Below, in pieces: positions 1 through 10,953 of a stretch of DNA of 64,000 bases. The first letter of the stretch is position 1, and every line of letters starts with the position of its first letter. This stretch comes from Ilex aquifolium (lineage: Eukaryota; Streptophyta; Magnoliopsida; Aquifoliales; Aquifoliaceae), in assembly GCA_951799425.1 (NCBI GenBank), contig OX637395.1, forward strand, positions 38,030,323 to 38,094,322, given 5' to 3'. Made by a program: the position numbers and the translations under genes. The notes beneath the pieces were generated by a model. It worked only from the letters and a program-made list of their open reading frames with translations, was not told the DNA's origin and did no database searches.

Positions 1-83
1 AATTTATCCTTAAATCTCCGAATAATTTTTAATTTTTTATTGGGATTTTATGACTTTTGTAATCCTAGTCTCCATATATAGGA

Positions 84-922
84 CTAGTCATTACCTGTAC
101 CCGAAGACATATTAACACATAAAAAAATCACAAGTAATTTCCTTAGATTGAAAAATAAAATGACCCAAAAACATTCATATCGATTCTTTTAAAATGACAC
201 GAAATATATTATCGACTATATCCTTCAGATTAATAGAACTATCATAAAAATGTACAAAAAACTCTCCAAAACAACACCACTATACAAATACTTCGGGAAA
301 AAAAAATACTAACGAAACCTAATAAAATTTATATTTTTTAAGCAATAAATAAAATCTTACTCATTTATAAGATGTATGAATTTATCACCATTGTCATCAT
401 TCAACCCAATAACACAACATAATTATAAACTCAATCACAAAATTTGCAATCCACTCCATGTAATAAATACCTCAAACAAAAACAAACAAATACTAACAAA
501 ACATACTACTAATAAATAAAATTCATCATTAATGAAATAAAAATTGCAACCATCTATATAATAAAAATAAGTTCACAAATACTGTCAAAAAAATAATTTT
601 TGCTATCTAAAATTCCATTAGCTTCCAAAAGAATGTATACAACGTGTAAAAAAAATTTATATTTAGATGTTTTCTCATTCTCTAAAAATATACAAATATT
701 TTTTTTAATTCATTCACATTCAAATAATAAAAAGACACATTGGATAATGTGTGTTTAAAACAAACGTCTAATTTAAAACGTCTAAGAGATAAGAGAGAAA
801 GAGAGAGAGAAAGTTATATATGAGAGATATATAGAGTGTGTGTTTAAAAAAGATATAAGATAGAGAGAGAGGAGATGAGAGGGAGGAGATGGGAGAGTGT
901 ATTTAAAACGTCTAAGAGTTAG

Positions 923-965
<43 letters not shown>

Positions 966-1222
966 ATATGAGAGATAAGAGTATTAGAGTTAAGTCCAAT
1001 TTAAAAGAGATAGGAGAGAGAGAGAGAGAGAGAGAGAAAATTATATAAGAGATATATAGAGTGTGTATTTAAATGAGATATGAGATACATAGAGAGAGGA
1101 AATGAGATAGTGTGTGTTTAAAATGTCTAAGTTCCAATTAGTATCGTTGGATCAAAAGTCTTGAAATGATATGAGCCGCGAAAAGCTAAAGACAAAGAAA
1201 TCTAGCTACTTTAATATATAGA
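84..1222 (-). mobile_element. Helitron-like non-autonomous element, copy H1
   Basis: Read on the minus strand, it starts TCTATATATTAAAGTAGC (1222 downwards) and ends in CTAG at 84-87, with a weak hairpin just inside that end (TGTACCCGAAGACA on the plus strand). A TC start, a CTRR end and a subterminal hairpin are the Helitron hallmarks. The subterminal segment at 1165-1200 (GAGCCGCGAAAAGC and following) is shared with the other copies in this window. No RepHel coding is present, so it would need a helper in trans. The interior is mostly GA-rich tandem repeats. Its end abuts the next copy directly. The family assignment is from termini only. Confidence 0.6.
770..1135. repeat. GA-rich imperfect tandem repeat
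   Basis: Units containing 'gtctaagag', a run of (GA)n and 'gagatatatagagtgtgt' recur several times with variable (GA)n lengths. It lies inside Helitron H1. No coding content. Confidence 0.75.
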
Positions 1223-2085
1223 CTAGTAATTACCTGTGTCTGAAGGCACTACGTTACCCGTAAAAAATTATAAATATTTTTTTATAAATAAAAGTAATAT
1301 ATAATACAATTTCAACAATATAACGATCAATATGATATTATTCAACTTGTATGCAGAACATATATAATCAAACATTTATATAACGAAAGTCACGCTACAA
1401 CTACTGTATCATATTAATTCAAAAATATGAAAAAATATAATTATTATTGATCAAACATTCACAATTTTAACATTTTTAATAAATTTTATCTCAAATTTCA
1501 AAAAAATATAACTATTTGTTTTTCTATAGGTTTTTACCTAAAGTTCATAACATTATCTTTGTATCATTTTTCCAATGTGAGTTCATGTAACTTTTGTGAG
1601 GAAAACATCCAAAAGTTTCTCGTGAATTCTCGTAAATGTAAAACATTTTGTTGAGAAATTAAAATCAGTTTCTATTTGAGTTCAACTTAAATATTCGTAA
1701 AATTCAATCCAATTTAAATTTGGGTGGGGCTATTCCCACCCCACAAATCTCCATTCCCGCTCCATTTAATTTCTTATTATCAAACTATTAAGCCCACCCT
1801 TTCTATACTCACCCATTAGTAACTAAGTCCACCCCGTGCTACATACACCCCGTTTAATAAGTAAACTCACCTTATTTTTTGTCATAATTAGGGTTTCATT
1901 CTTTATTTCATCTCATGCACTCATAAAAATATTTTTTTAATATGAATTTTTCTAGTGAGATACATGTTAGTATTATTTCTCAATTTAATTTTATGTTTGA
2001 TTTTTTGTTTGTTGTATGGATTTTCATTATTTTCAGTATGTTTTGATATCTCTGTAAAGTTTAATAATTTTTTATTTAGAATTTA

Positions 2086-2124
<39 letters not shown>

Positions 2125-3336
2125 GTATGCTTTCAAATTATTTATTATTTTTTTTATCTTGTTTAAGTTTTGCATCTATACTTGTTATTTTTTTTCTTGT
2201 TCGATTTTGTGTTTGTGCTTGATACTTTTTTTTTCATTTCCGGTTTTGCGTCTTGTGGTTTTGCGTTTTTTTAGTTTTGCTTTTTCCTTTAATCTTTACT
2301 TTCTTTTTTTCATTCTTGTTTCGGTTTGCTTCTTTCTTTCTTTCTTTTCTTTATTTCGTTCTTTTCTTTTTAAAATAGGTGTATGTAGCATGGGGTGGGT
2401 ATAGAAAGGGTGGACTTAGTAGTTTGATAATAAGAAATTAAATGTAGTGAGAATGGAGATTTGAGAGTGAAAATAACCCCACCCTTTAAGTTTAGCAATA
2501 ATTTATACTTTATACGCGACAGTCAAATTCAACTCAATTCGAGTCTTAATCATAATTACGTCAAACTAAGAATTGAATTTAAGTTCAACTCAATTAACAC
2601 TTCTATCTTAACCCAACAAACTAATTCTTATCTATTCTCATTCACTGTAATGCCAAAACTTTTTTTTTTTAAATTTGGTTATTCTTTATTACTTTTATAG
2701 TCAATTTCAATTTGACTTCAACTTGCATATTCATAAAATTCAAGCAAAGTTAAGTTTAAGTAAGAATATATACTTTATAATCGACAATTAAATTCAGCTC
2801 AATTTGAATCCTAATCATAATTACTTCGAACTGATAATCGAGTAAAATGAAATTTGAAGGAGGAATTTCGATCGTTTGATCAATAATCTTAAAACAATCT
2901 GAGCCGTAAAAAGTTCAAGACAAATAATGCTATTTCCCTTAGTATATTGGTATATCCCATTACATATATATTATTTGCTTATTATACCATTCGAATTTTT
3001 ATTTCAATACAAAATATGATCTATATTATAGTCATTCGACTCGTTTTGATGCAAAGAATCTGTATTTAAGGTCCATTTGTGAATTTAAAATTTTTAAAAA
3101 TAATCTTTAATTAGAATCATAATTAACGACATCATTAATGTATAGTATATGATAGAGAGAGATAGAGAGTTATAAGAAAGACAGGAGTCTTAGAATTGTG
3201 GAATGAATGAAAGTCTTGCTCAAAAAATTGGGGGGAGAGGAAATTTCGTATTAGGACTGTCGGATCAATATTTCTTCAAGCGATCTGAGCCGCGAAAAAT
3301 TAAAGACAAAGAAATCTAGCTACTTTATTATATAGA
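1223..3336 (-). mobile_element. Helitron-like element, copy H2, tandem with H1
   Basis: The plus-strand left end is CTAGTAATTACCTGTG followed by the hairpin-forming GTGTCTGAAGGCAC; the right end is GCTACTTTATTATATAGA at 3319-3336. On the minus strand this is TC...hairpin...CTAG. The left end follows the last base of H1 with no spacer, a head-to-tail arrangement. A second, degenerate right-end-like segment at about 2895-2930 suggests nested or partial copies. The element contains the inverted-repeat insertion at 1722-2484. Confidence 0.6.
1722..2484. mobile_element. Inverted-repeat (MITE-like) element nested in H2
   Basis: The left end GGGTGGGGCTATTCCCACC (1722 onward) matches the reverse complement of the right end (2394-2484) for about 90 bp with some mismatches. 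The shared inner part includes the ATTTCTTATTATCAAACTA block. The centre holds a (GT)n(AT)n microsatellite (2085-2125) and T-rich DNA; an open frame there is pure low-complexity sequence. No clear target duplication could be fixed, so the superfamily is unassigned. Confidence 0.6.
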
Positions 3337-4260
3337 TTTTTTGTTTGCGTGGAAGAATTGATAATTAGCTTGGAATTTTTTTTTGGTGTAACTGGTATCA
3401 CTTATTTTTTTTTTGTTGGTGATTAACTTGGACTTTGTGTTTTTGTTTCTTGGGAGAATATTTATAGTTTTGTTTGTGTGGAAGTGGTGATGGTGATTAG
3501 ATTGATTTTGAATTTTTTTTGTGCGATTGCAATTAGTTTCAGTTGTTTTGTTTTTACTGGTTACTGGTTACTTGTTATTTTTTTATTTTATACTTTTTGT
3601 TTGCATGGAAGAATTAGTAATTAGCTTGGATTTTATTATATAGATTTTTTGTTTTTTTGGTGTAATTTGTATGACTTTTTTTTTTTATTGGTGATTATCT
3701 TGGGCTTTGTATTTTAGTTTCAATTGTTTTGTTTTTATTGGTCACTTGTTTTTTTTTTTTTTTTTGGGTGGAAGAATTGGTAATTAGCTTTGGATTTTTT
3801 TTTGTTTCTTGGGAGAATATTTATATTTTTGTTTGTGTGGAAGTGGTGATGGTGATTAGATTGATTTTGAATTTTTTTGTGCGATTGCAATTGGTTTCAA
3901 TTGTTTTGTTTTTACTGGTCACTTTTTATTTTTTTATTTTATACTTTTTGTTTGCATTGAAGAATTAGTAATTAGCTTGGATTTTATTATATACATTTTT
4001 TTGTTTTTTTGGTGCAATTGGTATGACTTTTTTTTTTATTGGTGATTACCCTAGGCTTTGTGTTTTTTGGGAGAATTGTTTTATTTTTATTGGTCACTTT
4101 TTCATTGCGTTATTTTGGTGATTTGCTTGAGTTTTGTATCATTATTTTGGGGGAATAGTTTTGTTTTTATTGGTCACTTGTTATTTTTTTTTCTATAGCT
4201 TGGGGGAATTGTTTTTTTTTTTTTTTAATTTTGAGAACTATATGGTTGCATGTAGTAGAT
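3337..4260. repeat. T-rich tandem repeat, period about 360 bp
   Basis: A block containing 'gtgtggaagtggtgatgg' and 'tgcgattgcaatt' occurs at 3476-3590 and again at 3835-3955. Flanking 'ttggtgattatcttggg'-type segments also repeat near 3690 and 4040. About two and a half copies are visible. Frames in it are hydrophobic low-complexity and not credible genes. Confidence 0.7.
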
Positions 4261-4542
4261 TTTTTTTTTTTTGTATAAATAATAGCTTGAAAGGTGAATT
4301 CATGGATTAGATATTGGTGATTAGATTGAGTTTTATTTTGAGTCAACCTTTTCTATTAGAAATTCAACTAACTTTCAAAAAAAATGTGTAACTTTCAAAA
4401 AAAAGTGTAGAAATTGTTAATTTTTATTTATATTTAAGATTTTCTCAGTCTATGAAATCATAGAAAAAAAAATAAAATATTTTCTTATTTGAGTATTGAT
4501 TGTGGTATTGTTAAACATGTAAATCTTGAGTAAATAAAAAAA

Positions 4543-5250
4543 AAAAATTTTGGTGGAACCTCGACAGTGCGAGGGAGATTTTATTAATAAAAAAATTAAA
4601 TTACGCGCGAAGGGGGGATGTATGTACCTTACCCCTCGATGCAATCTAAATAAATGAAAGAAAGAAATTAAAAGTAAAGAAGGCAAAAATGCATGCTTAG
4701 TACAAGAAATAGAAAAATTAAATTAACCTAAGCAAACTGCCTAAGACTTAAATGGTCCAGCTGGTTCATTAAAACTGCTTGCAATAATGAAGCAGCTGGA
4801 CATAATTGAGCAAGAGAAGTGAGCTGCAGAACTAGAGTTGAGAGCTAGACCAAGTCAAGGGATGAGTTGAAGCTAAGCAGGCGTGTGACAAGTCTCTGGA
4901 GCTGCAATTGATGAGAAGTTGAGAAAAATAATTTGATTAACTGCAGAGACGATCTGATAAGAGACAGCTGAATAGGCAAAATTGATATGCTATAAGCATA
5001 AGGCATCTGATAAGACGCCTGATAACACCCAGCAGCATACAGCCATAAACGACCAGATCCAGGAAGAACCAAATACAAGAGCGCCAGAAAACCAGAGTAG
5101 AGCGCCTGTGGAACTGGATCCAGTGGTCTGAGCAAAAAGAATAGAGAACCCCCTGAAACGACGTAGAAGAGATCCAGCAATGTTGCAGAATAAAAGATGA
5201 CTCAATCTAAATAAAGCAATTAAAAATAGCAATACACATTTAATATATAA
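4543..5250 (-). mobile_element. Possible LINE 3' end remnant
   Basis: On the minus strand the segment runs through non-repetitive DNA to TTATTAATAAAATCTCCCTC and GAGGTTCCACCAAAA, followed by an A/T-rich tract near 4540. That resembles the 3' untranslated end of plant L1-type LINEs. No reverse transcriptase or endonuclease coding is recognisable, and the open frames in it are short. The assignment is tentative; it could equally be an untranslated part of another retroposon. Confidence 0.25.
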
Positions 5251-7109
5251 CATCTTTGTATAAGGATAAATTCATGTCAAAGCATGCACAACTAAACCAA
5301 GACAAAAATTAATTAAAAAGAACAAATATTTAATAATAATCACACAACAAATTTTTAATATGAATTAAAAAGAACAAATTCATTACTACTTACTTGGTGA
5401 AGAAGAAAATGCGTATTTTGGTAATGTGTAGCTCTGTGAGAAAATAGTAATTAAATTGACAAAAATAATTAGTCAAAATATCACATACACCATAATTGAA
5501 ATAGATTCAATTACAATAGAAAGTAAGTAAGCAAGTAAGCAAGAAAGAGAGAGCTTATAATTATCAAAAATTTAGAGAGAATAAACCCAAAATCAAAACA
5601 CACATGAGGACAGACATGAACACCCACATGAAGACAGACAGGAACACACAAAAAAAAACCCAAAACACACAAAGGCACACACACAATGCTAACATAAACA
5701 CACATATGAACACACATGCACACAAAAAATCCAAAACACATGCACAGTTAGAGAGAGAGAGAGGGAGACGAAACCCAGAAACACACAATGAAAACAGACA
5801 TGATCACACACATGAACACACACAAAAAAAAAACCCCCACAATGCACACACAGGCACACAAAATACACAAATGGTCAGCCATTGAATGGCCAAGGTGGGC
5901 AATGATATGTAAGTGAGCCCAACGCCCCAACCCGCTGTCTAAGCCTAGCCAGAGGAGAGAGGATCCATCTACATTGAAAAATTCTAAGATCTCAACTGTC
6001 TGAGAGAAAAAGAGAAAAGATGTGTTGTGGGAGTAGGATGTGCATGTTGTGCACTTGCGTGATACTTGTGGTGATAGTGATCGGGATGATGTTTGGATTT
6101 GGGGTCTTCAAAGATGGGTTTCACAATTTGAAGGACTTATTGCATGACCGTGAGCCATCCGACATTAATGGAAACTCCAACCATTGTTGTTCTGGAAGGC
6201 CTTTCTTGGGTGTTCCAGCCCCTTCTCCTTTTTAGAGTTGATTTTCTCACTCATTCTGTTAAAATCTTTTTCATCTTTGAACTGGGTTTGTGTTGGTTTA
6301 GAATTTGTTTTGTTCCTTCGACTTTATGATGTACCTGCATTTGTTTTATCAGGATTTCTTTTTGGTTGTGTTCATTCCTTTGTTTCTTGATTGGTGTGAT
6401 GATGGATTTCTTTTCTTGTGGATTATGTGATTCGATGAAAATTGTGAATATTCAATGTTGTTTTTGATAACGAACTGATTCAGAAGAATGCAATAGGGCC
6501 ATGAACAATGAGCAACAATTTCAAAGAAAGATTTGATCAGCTCAAATTTGAAAAGCCAATTGAAAAACTGATCATATCCCTTTGAAATTCAAACCCAGAA
6601 CACAAAAACACAAAAAACCCAGAATACACACTCACACAAAACACACACACAATTAGAGAGAGAGAAAGATAGAACAGATCCAGAGGGAGATGCCTGGACT
6701 CCTGGTGTTGTGCTGCAGTGGGTGTTACTTCGGTGTGGTATGTGTTGCAGTGGGTGTTACTCCGGTGTGGTGTGTGTTGCAGGGGCAAGGTAGAGACAGA
6801 GAGGAAGGGGGAAAGAGAGGGGTATCGTGAGATAGTTAGACTTGTTGGAGGTGTGTCGGGTGAGTTAGCAATTGAGATAGGGGATAGATAGGTTATTTGT
6901 TTTTAAAAATAAGAGAGAGAGTTAGAGGAGGAGTCTCGGGTAGAGACAGGTAGGTTATTTTTAAAAATGGGTGAGGCAGGGAGAAACGAAGAGAATTATA
7001 GTATGTGATAGGGAGATAGAGTTAGATGAGATATATGAGTTTTTTTGTATCAGTTAGTATGAGATAAGGGGAGAGTGTTAGATGAGAAATAGGAGTGTTA
7101 GAAAAATCT
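5251..7109. other. Intergenic, CA-rich low complexity and a short minisatellite
   Basis: At 5590-5880 there is degenerate (CA)n/ACACAT sequence, which generates several overlapping chance frames on both strands. At about 6705-6785 a 34-bp unit (GTGTTGCAGTGGGTGTTACT core) is repeated a little over twice. At 6790-7100 there is GA-rich sequence like that in H1. No gene is supported. Confidence 0.6.
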
Positions 7110-7199
7110 ATGATGAGGATCGTTGGATCAATAATAATAAAACAATCTCAGCCGCGAAAAACTGAAGACAAACAAATTCTAGCTAGTTTATTATATAGA
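7110..7199 (-). mobile_element. Isolated Helitron-family terminus
   Basis: The segment CAGCCGCGAAAAACTGAAGA (7149 onward) ending GTTTATTATATAGA at 7199 matches the 5' ends of H1 and H2. On the minus strand it begins TC. No matching CTAG/hairpin end was found between 3337 and 7109, so this copy is probably truncated or rearranged. Confidence 0.5.
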
Positions 7200-8080
7200 T
7201 TCTAGAAGCCTTGGTATAGCTAGGCTGTAGTCTTCTTTGGGAGTGTTTGACAATGACATGGTGAATTGGACTGGTTTGGATTTAAATCCTAAATCTATCC
7301 AATGAAATTCCAATGAGTCGGCTACAATGTTGGATTAGAAAATTTGAATTTATCCAATACTTTATTTGGATAGTAATTTATGATATTGTGGACCCCATAG
7401 ACAAACTAATTTTTTTTGATCAAATCTCATAACTTTGATATTAATTTATCATCTTACACTTGAATCTTATCCAAACCTATCTCATGTTTGGCTTGACAAT
7501 TCTTGGTTACCACTTTAATATTGAATTGAAAATTTATAACTAGTTAGTTATTATAAAAAATAATTTTTTTTGCGTTCCACTCTAAACAAATTTTATAAAT
7601 CGACCACAAATATATTCAATTCATCCAAAATATTGTCCTAAAATTAATTAACAAAAGATATTGAAAAATGAATGCAATAACCGAAATTACAGAGAGAGAA
7701 AATTTACAACTCATGCAAGTACATAAAAACAATTTAGATTAACTACAGATTGTGTCAAAGGTCAATACACAATATTCAGATGAGATCATAAATAAGAAAA
7801 CTAAATGCATATCATATACCCACCTTTGCTTCTTCTTCATTTCACTTAAATTTAACTTTTTTTCACCTGGGTGTTCAAATATCTTCTCAAACATACACCT
7901 TTTATGGTCATGTACTGATTCCTAGTTTCACTGCCATTTTTTCCTGTATTAGTATGCTCTTTTTAGCATGTACTACTATTTACTTCTTCTCACTCCGGTG
8001 CTCCCTCTTTGTCTACTTAAAGCCCTGGTCTGCTTGAAGCTCTACACGGAGAAATAAACAAGGTAATAGGAAGAAAGGGA

Positions 8081-8164
<84 letters not shown>

Positions 8165-8533
8165 AGAGAGAGAAACATTCCTGGCAAATGAGAGCTGGGA
8201 CCAGAAGGCACTGATCGCGGAAGAGTGGGGGACTAATGGAGGTGAAAACGAGAGATAAAACCCTAGAAAATTATTGTTGAAAGGTGTTTTAGTAATTTCA
8301 GGACCAATCCTGTCGAGAGATTCCACAATCCACACTTTTCATGGGTTTCAGTGGTCAGCTCAGAGGGGATATTTGAGTGCAAAAACTACGATCGACTTTT
8401 TCAATTACAACGAAAATCCCACCCAATTTTATATACCCAAAGTAGGGATATGTGGGTCCCCAAGACAATTTTAACCCAATCCCCCTTTTAATTTCCCTTA
8501 ATCATGCGAAACAAACACCCCCATATAGGATTA
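7200..8533. other. Intergenic; possible TIR element boundaries
   Basis: AT-rich sequence with no supported gene. A GGGAGTGTTTG motif at about 7238 and its near reverse complement CAAACACCCCC at about 8511-8521 could be ends of a DNA transposon, but neither a long TIR nor a target duplication could be shown. It includes the microsatellite at 8084-8161. Confidence 0.35.
8084..8161. repeat. Compound (AT)n(AG)n microsatellite
   Basis: About 46 bp of alternating TA followed directly by about 30 bp of alternating AG. The minus-strand frames crossing it (IYIY and SLSL runs) are artefacts. Confidence 0.95.
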
Positions 8534-8570
8534 CTAGTTGGTGCATACGTGCGTTGCACGTGAATCATTT
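8534..8570 (-). mobile_element. Helitron-type 3' terminus, second subfamily
   Basis: Plus-strand CTAG at 8534 is followed by GTGCATACGTGCGTTGCACG, which can fold as a CGTGC/GCACG hairpin. On the minus strand this is a hairpin about 10 nt before a terminal CTAG, the standard Helitron 3' end. The opposite end was not found, so the element's extent is unknown. Confidence 0.4.
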
Positions 8571-9399
8571 TAAAATAAATTATATATTGCACCTAAGTAA
8601 ACATTGACGATTAAACAATGGAATGATCCTTATAACCTGGCCCATATTAGCAGTAAACCAACTCCTGTGAGTCTATCACATCTAAATGGTTTGTGCTCCA
8701 CAATTTCGTCATCTTCTCATTCTATTGTTGCCAGAGTACATATCCTCTTTGAAAAAAGTGTAATATTAGGTGTTAAAGACCACATGTTTTATGATAAAAT
8801 TTGAAGATTTTTGTGGTTGCTTTTTTTTTTCATGCATTCTGTTAAACAAGTAACAACTATGAAGCTATATTTTCCTTGGATTTTTTCCTGAATTTTATTT
8901 GCAATCTAGCATCCTGACACACACTAAAATCAAAGTAGACGACTGTGATGAGTTGGATTAAAAAAAAGAGAAAAAAATCAATGTCAAACCTAGTGTCTTA
9001 GAATACGTGACAATTTATAATTCCCGAAGTCCCTTACATTACACTCAAATGAGTGTGTATATGATTTTCAATGAAAATGCAGCCAATCATGAAGAACGAA
9101 AGGGGGAGAGAGAGCGAGAGAGAGAGAATAGGAAGTTTTTAAAATTGAAAATAATTAAACTGTCAATCAAATTAAGCTCATTATTTTTTACATCCTAAAT
9201 TGTGTATTGAATACAAATGGTATATCTTGTGACCAAATGGATAACCTATAGCAAAAAAAAAAATACAAAAATGAAGTACAACATGAATAATAGCCTATAA
9301 AACTCTCTAATATTTAACCTAAAACATAAACTAATAAATGAATTCACAAAACAATTTATGGTTTTTAGTTTAAAACAAAAGAAAATTAAATAATCCAGG

Positions 9400-9620
9400 T
9401 TTTGATAGTCATTGTGGTCCAAAAATGCAACATTTGAAGCACCACTTGTGATGGCAACATTGCCTGACTGCAAACACCCCACACCATATTACACTGCACA
9501 CACAAAAAAACGACACAACAGGATAGCATAAGAAATTTTAGATATAAGTCTTCTAAATGTACAAACACTATACAAAATGATGGTTCCTTACCATAGTATA
9601 AGTGTCTTGCAAAAGTTTGT
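9400..9620 (-). pseudogene. Unrecognised exon-like fragments
   Basis: On the minus strand a segment around 9400-9485 is preceded by a TTTGCAG-type acceptor and reads SGNVAITSGASNVAFLDH. A second segment near 9590-9615 reads QTFARHLYYG and is followed by GTAAGG, a possible donor. They look like pieces of a spliced gene, perhaps captured by a transposon, since a Helitron-type end lies 0.9 kb away. The protein family is not recognised and no complete gene is present. Confidence 0.2.
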
Positions 9621-9977
9621 GTTATCAACCATCGATTGCTAAATATTTGAGAACAGGAAAGCCAAGAATACCAAAAAACGTTCAAGAACTTCAAAGAAAA
9701 TACATAAATAAAATCAATATGGTTAGAATGTCAGAAGTAATTATAACAAACATCAAAGCAATTAGTCGTTCAATTAAAAAGTCATTCGATAGAGTTGAAA
9801 ATCACCTTCTTTCTTTACCCTCAATCTTACAATAGGGAATAAAGATGGTGATTGAGCACATTAAAAGGTAGAGATAAAGGCAATTACTTTGTAATTATTC
9901 AAATTCCCAAAAAAGATGTATCGTTAAGATGTTATCTTGGTTTTTCTCCACATTTGATTTCCCGATGTAGTTACATA

Positions 9978-10948
9978 TGACGAGTACGAATTCCACTGGG
10001 CCAAAGCCCAGCTCAAGTGAACCGAGGAAGCCCAAAGAGACTCCCAAATCAAGGATGGGTCAACCCATCTAGAAGGATGCCAAAGCTTCTAGAAGGATGC
10101 CAAAGCTTCTAGAAGGAAGCCCAATGCACCAAAACACTAGGAGGCAAGTTCCAGGACACCAAGGACCAAAGTGGGCGCCGCCCACCTAAGCTCCGAATGG
10201 GCGCCGCCCACCTTGCCTCAAGTGGGCGCCGCCCACCTAGCCCCTCTTGGGCGCCGCCCAGTGCAAAGCCCCCTGATTCGTCATGCTTCGTCCTCGCTTC
10301 AGTACGAGCCCAAATTGAACTCCGGGTCCAATCTCAAGATCAGGGAAGGGCCCAGTCCAGCTCAGGACCTCCTCCGACTGAATAGGAGCACGAGGAAGAG
10401 AATATCGGGATGAAGATTAAGAAGATCGAGTCCTACCTAAATAGAACCTTCCAAAATGGTAGAGTCCTACCATAACTGTACTTACTAAATTATAGTGACC
10501 GCCTCACCACCTCTCTCAACCTATATAAATGTAAGTCCTCTCCATATGAAGGGGAGACACATTTAAGAACCTCGGCACGCCATGAAACCCCTACACTTAC
10601 CCTCATACACACTGCTCTCTTTCTAGAAGCACTGTAACTCCGATATACACCGTCCGATGACAAAGGTTCATCACCTCCTTGAGACCTCTACACCAAGTCT
10701 CTCTCCCTCAATGCACTGTAACTCTCCGGAGTACCATTATTCATCAATAAAGAATACCAGGCCACCGCTGCCGTTCCCGAGAGTGGACGTAGGTCAACCG
10801 GACCGAACCACTATAAATCTCTTGTGTTGATCCGTTATTTATTGTTTTATTCTTGATTGCCATTAATTACTTATTAATTGCTCATTAATCATACTCGTAC
10901 ACATTCTTGACTGTTGATCTTGCACGAAGACCAATTTGTGCATCATCA
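9978..10948 (+). mobile_element. Solo LTR, Ty3/gypsy Tat/Athila-like
   Basis: The 971-bp segment starts TGACGAGTACGAATTCC and ends TTGTGCATCATCA. It is flanked on both sides by ACATA (9973-9977 and 10949-10953), a perfect 5-bp target duplication. The end sequence GTGCATCATCA is the same as that immediately before the primer-binding site of the truncated element at 46.1 kb, and both LTRs start with a similar TGGGCC...GGCCCAA-type region. The likely route is recombination between two LTRs, which removed the interior. It contains TATA-like ACCTATATAAATG at about 10519-10531 and repeated CTTCTAGAAGGATGCCAAAG units near 10068-10110. Confidence 0.85.
10172..10260. repeat. Four palindromes TGGGCGCCGCCCA in tandem
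   Basis: Exact copies at 10172-10184, 10198-10210, 10223-10235 and 10248-10260, spaced 25-26 bp, inside the solo LTR. Each has six complementary bases on either side of a central C. The spacers differ while the palindromes are identical, which suggests the palindrome is the conserved part. These are by far the most GC-rich bases of the neighbourhood. Confidence 0.9.
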
Positions 10949-10953
10949 ACATA

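Noticed and set aside
1955..2404. 149-residue hydrophobic frame
   Set aside because: Phe/Leu/Cys-rich translation of T-rich DNA and a (GT)n(AT)n microsatellite within an inverted-repeat element.
5511..5930. Overlapping Cys/Val- or Thr/His-rich frames on both strands
   Set aside because: All come from a degenerate (CA)n tract; they overlap each other in opposite strands.
7238..8521. Possible Harbinger-type element from GGGAGTGTTTG/CAAACACCCCC
   Set aside because: Only about ten bases match and no target duplication or further inverted homology was seen; noted in the region entry only.
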